This document shows positions 6,201-6,805 of a DNA stretch of 6,805 bases, piece by piece (the first letter of the stretch is position 1; every line of letters starts with the position of its first letter). The notes beneath the pieces are model-generated. The model had not been told where the DNA came from. It searched no databases and saw only the letters and a program-made list of their open reading frames with translations. A program made the translations under genes and the position numbers. Source of the stretch: UBA5287 sp041672395 (GTDB lineage Bacteria > Bacteroidota > Bacteroidia > Bacteroidales > Dysgonomonadaceae); contig JBAYZS010000084.1 in assembly GCA_041672395.1 (NCBI GenBank), forward strand, positions 1 through 6,805, in the 5' to 3' direction.

Positions 6201-6668
6201 GAAAATAAAGAAGTAACATTTAAATTTCTTGATTATCAGTTGAAGGAGTATGATAAGTATCGTGAGTTTATTTTCGAATCGACTTTTCAATTAGAACAAC
6301 ATATCTGTGATATAGCTTTAGAAGATATAATTCGAATAGAGATGAAGCATCGCACAAATGACAACAATTTCAACAATGTTCAGTTTAATAAATATACGGA
6401 GTGGATTGAGGATAAAGGTCTGTTGAATGAAGACAAGATATGTCAATTGAAAAAAATCAGGAACGGGTTTTCACACTCCCAGTTTCCCGATAATGTGTCA
6501 GGTATACCCAAAATAACTCAGTTGAATATTAATCAATTCGAAGAAATATACGGAGTAGAGGGGAGAAAAGGAGAAATTGAAAATTTGAATTTATCACTCA
6601 GTAAGTTGATATTTGAAGATTATAAATCAATCATTAATAATATTATCCCATCGGTAATTGATCATTGA
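3210..6668 (+). CDS. cas13b: CRISPR-associated RNA-guided ribonuclease Cas13b (type VI-B effector)
   Basis: This is the single-protein effector of type VI-B CRISPR-Cas. It binds a crRNA and cleaves target RNA, and usually bystander RNA, through two HEPN domains. The length of 1152 aa is normal for the family. HEPN1 is N-terminal, with family-typical PWYFGAYLNMARHNMFLLINHL (18-39) and catalytic RNSFTH (R132, H137). Further family landmarks are FFINLFLERSYA with KKIRGFKND (about 212-234), LEMLNELQRCPKEL (about 269-282), RFPYFALRFID and RFQITLGKLHV (about 336-366), and APHYNMEN (422-429). The middle is the lysine-rich helical/lid part that binds and processes crRNA. HEPN2 is C-terminal, with RNGFSHSQFPD (R1084, H1089) and 63 residues after it. 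Placement of both HEPN motifs near the two termini separates Cas13b from Cas13a, Cas13c and Cas13d. All catalytic residues are present and no frameshift is seen, so it should be active. ATG 3210 is the first in-frame start after the upstream gene. A matching CRISPR array follows at once. Confidence 0.97.
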   Translation: METDSTKEVQAYNLIETPWYFGAYLNMARHNMFLLINHLTEKFSYLNGEKLTNDEEICTTKHLLVTIFDPVQTIYEDERFKVYKYLVKRHYLPFIKIFHEKNGYQLDSNPIVDYKGLHNFLLSVFNSLNSCRNSFTHYLSVDNTGKKIDERKPILDKNMKSTLEQLFKLAPTFSLKRFEASHEENDFDHLNLYELFHPDSSQLTEHGFYFFINLFLERSYAIKFLKKIRGFKNDSTPSFRATIQAFTAYSLRIPDVKLDVEDKKLSLLLEMLNELQRCPKELHSHLSDEDRKIFQPSLDEKDKSNILLNSTDYENIKDEDIDSLISEITSLRRESNRFPYFALRFIDEFDLLPHIRFQITLGKLHVKSYEKIITGNKKNRRIVETIQAFGKLSDFEHSEDEILRDLQEVGVIEKGCYFEQYAPHYNMENNQLPFYLFDDKKTMKYPSTPTGFISLNDLPKIVILAKLFPVDSKSKKCKVEDIIKDFIEIDKTCYLNYDELQKIKQQLSLIPEEFTRRIIQEKSIKGRNGKPDYLNLHKEINLLTRLNKSKEELCLLTSDELRKLTRDRKELEYINQIRYLHFLDKRKQELQKYLPNGLLVNQLPEQITRYLLNINEPDTEKTIDQKIKAVYDDCNIRLKRIKKETEKPQYEQNIKLGELATFLARDIIKMVVDKDVKQKITSPYYNNLQNKIAYFSISQSEIIALCNELQLFDNNKGHVFLSRQLINKSNNIIDFYKNYLETKCKWITTHLSKEEAIPLSLLKIKEKVGRNDFNHWLSNKSTMPVSLPNTLFDKDVSTYLSKELHKNRMPFNQGDKFSILLSKFLQQDTQPFYRFKRIYFVNGEPKEIDINDLDGKTLKSRYGKQVEKNEKQIRFIQTQDRIIKLLCEHILSEYNSDSHHKSLKLASIVPFSEESPLNNPFQFKQRIIRKGNETYFTVIAKDNQRQLDEISAYSQLTTEDEKNSFKGQKGYEWTVKDFGRFKKMTFDRRISSLSSYFENKEVTFKFLDYQLKEYDKYREFIFESTFQLEQHICDIALEDIIRIEMKHRTNDNNFNNVQFNKYTEWIEDKGLLNEDKICQLKKIRNGFSHSQFPDNVSGIPKITQLNINQFEEIYGVEGRKGEIENLNLSLSKLIFEDYKSIINNIIPSVIDH
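6584..6615 (+). promoter_or_regulatory. Candidate internal promoter for the CRISPR array
   Basis: TTTG (6584-6587) and GATATTTG (6608-6615) lie exactly 20 bp apart, matching the Bacteroidetes -33/-7 pair (TTTG, 19-21 bp, TAnnTTTG) with one mismatch. The pair is inside the last codons of cas13b, and transcription from it would start around 6620, some 55 bp before the first repeat. Because only 8 bp separate the cas13b stop from the array, a promoter must lie inside cas13b or the array must be read from the cas13b transcript. Confidence 0.35.
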
Positions 6669-6676
6669 TGTGTCAT

Positions 6677-6712
6677 GGAGGTCATACGAATCGATTGAGA
6701 GGTAGGAACAAC
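6677..6712 (+). repeat. Degenerate first CRISPR repeat
   Basis: Aligned to the intact repeat, the last 18 bases (6695-6712) match at 15 positions, including the terminal AACAAC. The first 18 bases match at only about 6, no better than chance. The pairing partners GTTGT and CCCTT are lost, so the VI-B hairpin cannot form. It begins 8 bp after the cas13b stop codon. Confidence 0.75.
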
Positions 6713-6742
6713 GATAATTTGATATATAATTCCAATTAACCT

Positions 6743-6778
6743 GTTGTGGATGCCCTTATTTTGAAGGGTAGAAACAAC
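6743..6778 (+). repeat. Intact 36-nt VI-B direct repeat with hairpin
   Basis: The outer bases GTTGT (6743-6747) pair with ACAAC (6774-6778). The inner CCCTT (6753-6757) pairs with AAGGG (6764-6768) around an ATTTTG loop, with an internal loop between the two stems. This is the fold of Cas13b crRNA repeats. From memory the sequence is close to published Prevotella Cas13b repeats, especially at TTTTGA and the AAACAAC end. Confidence 0.9.
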
Positions 6779-6805
6779 TATTCTTTAATTTATTCCAATA
6801 CTTAA

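Larger units (their letters stand above)
6677..6805 (+). CRISPR. Type VI-B CRISPR array (start of array; right end beyond window)
   Basis: The layout is repeat 1 at 6677-6712 (degenerate), spacer 1 at 6713-6742 (30 nt), repeat 2 at 6743-6778 (36 nt, intact), then at least 27 nt of spacer 2 to the window end. A 36-nt repeat with 30-nt spacers is the type VI-B standard. The intact repeat starts GTTGTGGATG and ends AGAAACAAC like known Cas13b repeats, so crRNA orientation is the plus strand, with the spacer 5' and the repeat 3'. Only one intact repeat is visible, so the array is called from spacing, repeat features and the adjacent cas13b. Whether the bases after 6778 are a spacer or flank cannot be told from this window. 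Confidence 0.88.

Noticed and set aside
3210..6668. Cas13a, Cas13c or Cas13d instead of Cas13b
   Set aside because: The two RxxxxH motifs lie near the extreme N- and C-termini, other segments fit Cas13b, and the repeat has the VI-B fold and 3'-repeat polarity.

Overview
The window looks like accessory DNA from a member of the Bacteroidota, most likely Bacteroidales. It is AT-rich, its genes lack Shine-Dalgarno sequences (starts sit in A-rich stretches), several TAnnTTTG boxes (the Bacteroidetes -7 element) lie upstream of genes, and it carries a Cas13b gene, a family known almost only from this phylum.

Layout. Positions 1-655 are mostly non-coding and repeat-rich. They hold a large imperfect inverted repeat at the left edge, a second copy of its loop motif, a short direct repeat, a 9-bp hairpin and two candidate -7 boxes. 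Positions 656-2396 are a compact three-gene operon: a STAS-like/GHKL ATPase protein, a small STAS-like (DUF4325-type) protein and a PIN-domain nuclease, followed by a short intrinsic terminator. The combination suggests a partner-switch (ATPase plus STAS) controlling a nuclease, which would fit a stress, toxin or defence role. That function is inferred, not known. Positions 2397-2991 hold gene remnants: a 49-codon piece on the minus strand and a short plus-strand reading frame broken at a T8 tract. They also hold a perfect 12-bp-arm palindrome touching a -7 box.

Positions 2992-6805 are a type VI-B CRISPR-Cas locus. A 68-residue small protein (possibly winged-helix) lies 11 bp upstream of a full-length Cas13b (1152 aa) with both HEPN catalytic motifs intact. 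Eight bases after the cas13b stop comes a CRISPR array: a first repeat with a decayed 5' half, a 30-nt spacer, an intact 36-nt repeat with the VI-B hairpin, and a second spacer cut by the window end. No csx27, csx28, cas1 or cas2 is visible.

How it may work together. Cas13b would bind crRNAs read from the plus strand (spacer 5', repeat 3') and cleave RNA through its paired HEPN domains. The small upstream gene and the palindrome may control cas13b expression. A promoter-like pair inside the 3' end of cas13b could drive the array. The ATPase-STAS-PIN operon is separately terminated and is probably an independent module in the same accessory island.
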